A stretch of DNA of 64,000 bases from Tanypteryx hageni (lineage: Eukaryota; Arthropoda; Insecta; Odonata; Petaluridae): the NCBI GenBank assembly GCA_028673005.1, contig CM054114.1:17545137-17609136 (forward strand), given 5' to 3'. Below the pieces are notes generated by a model. That model was not told the DNA's origin. It made no database searches and saw only the letters and a list, made by a program, of their open reading frames with translations. The position numbers and the translations under genes were made by a program. Positions 61,158 to 64,000 of this stretch are shown here, in pieces (the stretch's first letter is position 1; every line of letters begins with the position of its first letter).

Positions 61158-61645
61158 GTGAGTGTCTTTAATAAAGTATTGCTTTCGTAATGAAGTTTCT
61201 GCATTCAATTTATTCTGATGCCTGTGCTAATCATAGAAGAAAATCCTTTTTATCCCAAACATTTCTATGCATAAAATCACTGGCACTTCCCATTAATTGA
61301 TAATTTTAACTTTTCGTTTTTGACTGCTACCTCCCTGCCCTCCACCTTCTTCTCCCAATGTCCCGGTTTGGTTCTTTGATGTGAAACTATTAAAATGTGT
61401 ATGTATATATATATACACATATTATAAAAGACGTCCCACTCTGACACCCTGACTATATGGTAAGCCTATATATAGTTAATAATAAAATAATAAATACATA
61501 ATTATAAAGTCAACAATAAAAAATTAGTTCTCCCATTACAAGATTGAAAATATAAATCAAAATTATCTGCTGAATTTCCATTTATATTTTTTATAATGTT
61601 TAGATGCCTCTACTAGTTTCCTTACTTTACCATATTTTTTCCCAG

Positions 61646-61702
61646 GTCCGGTTTTATGATGAAAGCACAACAGGCATCACAGGACCCACGGCGCTGAAAT
61701 TG
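61646..61702 (+). CDS. Micro-exon c, arm B copy
   Basis: Identical to 38081-38137, splice sites included. It is on the strand opposite to the inferred gene. Confidence 0.5.
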
Positions 61703-62042
61703 GTAAATCCCATTTTTATTGAAATATCTAATGCATTAAATTTTCTGCTCAGATTAGGGTTGAGTCAGCTACTATAAAATTTAATGAGAATCAAAGATAG
61801 ATAAATGCTTCAATATTAGTAGGATCTCAAGAAAATGATCAGGTTGAATCTTTGCTGAATCAATTTCAAAATGTTGTTAGAATTAACAGGAAAGAGTATT
61901 TGGCAATATTGGGAAACAAAAATACAATCAGGCAGAACTTGCATTTGTTGCTACACAGGTTACAGTTGCCTTTTTTAAAATGTCATTTATCTTGACTCAA
62001 TTGAGAACATACCTATATTAAAAACCCTATTTTAAAAGATTG

Positions 62043-63464
62043 GGAAAACGATTTAAATTTAAATAATAAAGAATTTAAATAATAAAGACGCAAACATAAT
62101 TTAATGACTTTTTAATTTAATAAATATAGATTTCAGTTCTTCATACTTACTAATATTTTGAAAATTTTGAAGGCTTTAACACAATATAATGACTTTTTAA
62201 TCTAATGCAAAAAATTTAAATTTTTCATATTTGCTAGTATATTAATAAGGATTTAGTTTTACCTTGTAGATAAGTATACAAATGATTTTTTTAGACATTA
62301 AATCACACAAAAATGCAACATTTCTGCAGAAATCTTTTTTCAAAATTTCACAAGGTTCATTCTGTTCTTCGAAAAAGTTCGTGACTTGTTTTCGCAAAGC
62401 TAAAAGATTTTCTAGTACTTGACCTTGTGACAACCAGCTTACTTAATGGTTTGGAAGATCTACACTAAATGTTTCATCGTCATATTGAAGCACTGGCGAT
62501 GCCGTGAAGCATTTGCTCGAATGTAGTACACAATACCAATAACTATACGTGATGTGTCATTTAAAACGAGATTTGGCGCAAAGATTCTGTTGATGCAAAA
62601 TACATATCTTTTGTTTGTTATTTCTGTAACTTTCATCCTAAAATCATATGGGGATGCAGGCACTGTTTATCTGTTTTGTGATGTCTCTCACTCTTGAGAT
62701 ATTTTTCCTTATGCGTCAACGCTTGAGAGCTATATGGAAAGGAAGGAGGAATGGTCTTCGGATCTGGGCTAGTGCTTGGTTCAGCATTTCTTGAGAACAA
62801 CATAAGTTGTGCGGAAGCAGCTATCGTTTATTATTTTCCGTTGTTACTTTTGTTTAATTTCTAACATTAAAAGAGTCAAACTTATCATGGCGTCATTAGA
62901 AAAACGCAAGCAATAACTGGTGATGAAAAGTAGACTGAAATATTACTTGAATGTGATTCGGAAGAAAGTGTCAGTTCAGAGACTGATAGAGAAAATAACA
63001 TTGAAGATCATGCTCATATTACTAAGGTAAAATGTTTTATTTTTATTTTTTGAGTGAGTTAATAAAAATTTACGAGGAAGATGTAGAAATCTTCGATAAA
63101 GCAGTATACGTGAAGTAATCCGAGAACCTGGAATAAAGGTCTAGTAATGCAAGGATATGGTGATTCCTTTATTTGTATCATATGCAATTTTATTCCACGT
63201 TGAATACTAAATAAGTAAAAAGAAGTTACATGTTAGGGGGGCAATGTATATTTCCACTTAAACGCACAATATGGGAAAAGGTTTTGAATTAAACGAAATG
63301 TTCGCGAGTCATTGGACCAGATCTTCGAATTCATTGCAAACGTATTTTGAATAAACCGTACTAAAAGGTACGCAAAATCCTATGATGTTGGCATGGGACT
63401 GCTCTTAGCTTCGAATTACACGCAATTTCAAATTATTCGGGATCAAAATAAAGAGGTTTTACTG
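62043..63464. mobile_element. Pogo-like element truncated by deletion (arm B)
   Basis: Mirror of 36012-37741, lacking the 309 bp that in arm A run from 37434 to 37742, including one TIR. The remaining end is GAGGTTTTACTG|TA near 63464. A single ATCTTTT (inverse AAAAGAT) remains at the junction where arm A has two. Confidence 0.75.
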
Positions 63465-64000
63465 TATTTTGATAGTGAAATGTTCTAAAAACCAAAAGGG
63501 GAAAACTGCTCATTTGCCCCAGCCTTGTTTTAGTGTAAAAATATTGTGTGAAAAAGTGGGGCAATTCCATAAGTAAATGCGGTATTGTTTAAGATATTTT
63601 TACAATTTGCATATATTCATTATTGCAGTAATTTAAAAGTATTTACCTATATTATGTAATTTTGGTAACCGACTGCAATATTGTATTTCTGTGTGTGAGT
63701 TTCATCACTTGACCGTAATATGTTTTCTTGAACATTTTTTTAGCAATTAATGTTCCATATAACTATTTTTCTTAAGAGATGGTTGAAACCTATGGTGAAT
63801 AGGTAAATTTTAAGAATGGATGTTAGTGCCTGTTTATTTAAACAAACAATCACTACTAAACCGGTTTAAACAGTAACTGAACTTGTATGTTTTCTAAAGT
63901 AACTGAACGGGAATGAAACCAGAGCATCATAATATTAACCGAACCTGAAGATAAAAAATATTTCATTATGTTAGAATCCCTGCTAGCTACTACCATCTTA

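Larger units (their letters stand above)
53541..64000 (-). repeat. Inverted duplication, arm B (runs off the window)
   Basis: Inverse copy of arm A. Its inner edge is at 53541 (TATTTTTTCGGTGG), left of which similarity to arm A stops abruptly. It contains copies of the LINE 3' half (53547-54344, plus), micro-exons a, d, b and c on the plus strand, the hAT relic (58038-59360, minus) and a truncated pogo-like element (62043-63464). Differences from arm A seen by eye: scattered substitutions, a shorter AT tract, a changed donor at micro-exon d, and a 309-bp deletion. Confidence 0.95.

Overview
The window is AT-rich eukaryotic DNA with introns, micro-exons and many decayed transposable elements. 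The repertoire (CGGBP1-like hAT, Merlin, Harbinger with a MADF partner, Tigger/pogo, Penelope-like elements, Jockey/CR1-like LINEs, a tRNA-like SINE) looks most like an arthropod genome. The species cannot be fixed from the sequence. Nothing prokaryotic is seen.

Layout. 1-2.3 kb: a diverged copy of a block that recurs at 51.4-52.9 kb, then a broken secreted-type gene fragment. 2.3-14.6 kb: a transposon graveyard (LINE, Tigger, hAT C-terminus, LINE 3' end, a near-complete CGGBP1-like hAT, and a DDE-like unassigned transposase relic). 16.5-25 kb: well-spliced minus-strand exons, with a MITE (17.1-18.0), a Harbinger pair (19.4-20.8) and a Penelope fragment (20.9-21.3) between them. 25.8-35 kb: Penelope RT, a 54-bp exon, a 1.4-kb foldback element and a Merlin element with long inverted repeats. 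35.5-46.3 kb and 53.5-64.0 kb: two nearly identical arms of a giant inverted duplication (at least 10.5 kb each) around a 7.26-kb spacer. The spacer holds RT sequence, several repeats and a transmembrane exon.

The main cellular content is one inferred minus-strand gene running from the transmembrane exon at 51.4 kb down to at least 16.5 kb. Its exons have good splice sites. The transmembrane exon ends in phase 0 and four following micro-exons (57, 60, 33 and 57 bp) all keep phase 0. Further exons of 54, about 551, 464, 129 and 80 bp follow, and the 464/129 pair joins in phase across the intron. The product would be a single-pass membrane protein with a long, low-complexity, acidic and Ala/Glu-rich tail. 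I do not recognise the family. The ectodomain is not seen and probably lies to the right of the window.

The inverted duplication copies the four micro-exons onto the opposite strand upstream of the transmembrane exon. Arm A (35.5-46.3 kb) looks ancestral: a retrotransposon reads through its inner breakpoint and its splice donors are intact. Arm B truncates the retrotransposon, has one damaged donor and carries a 309-bp deletion.
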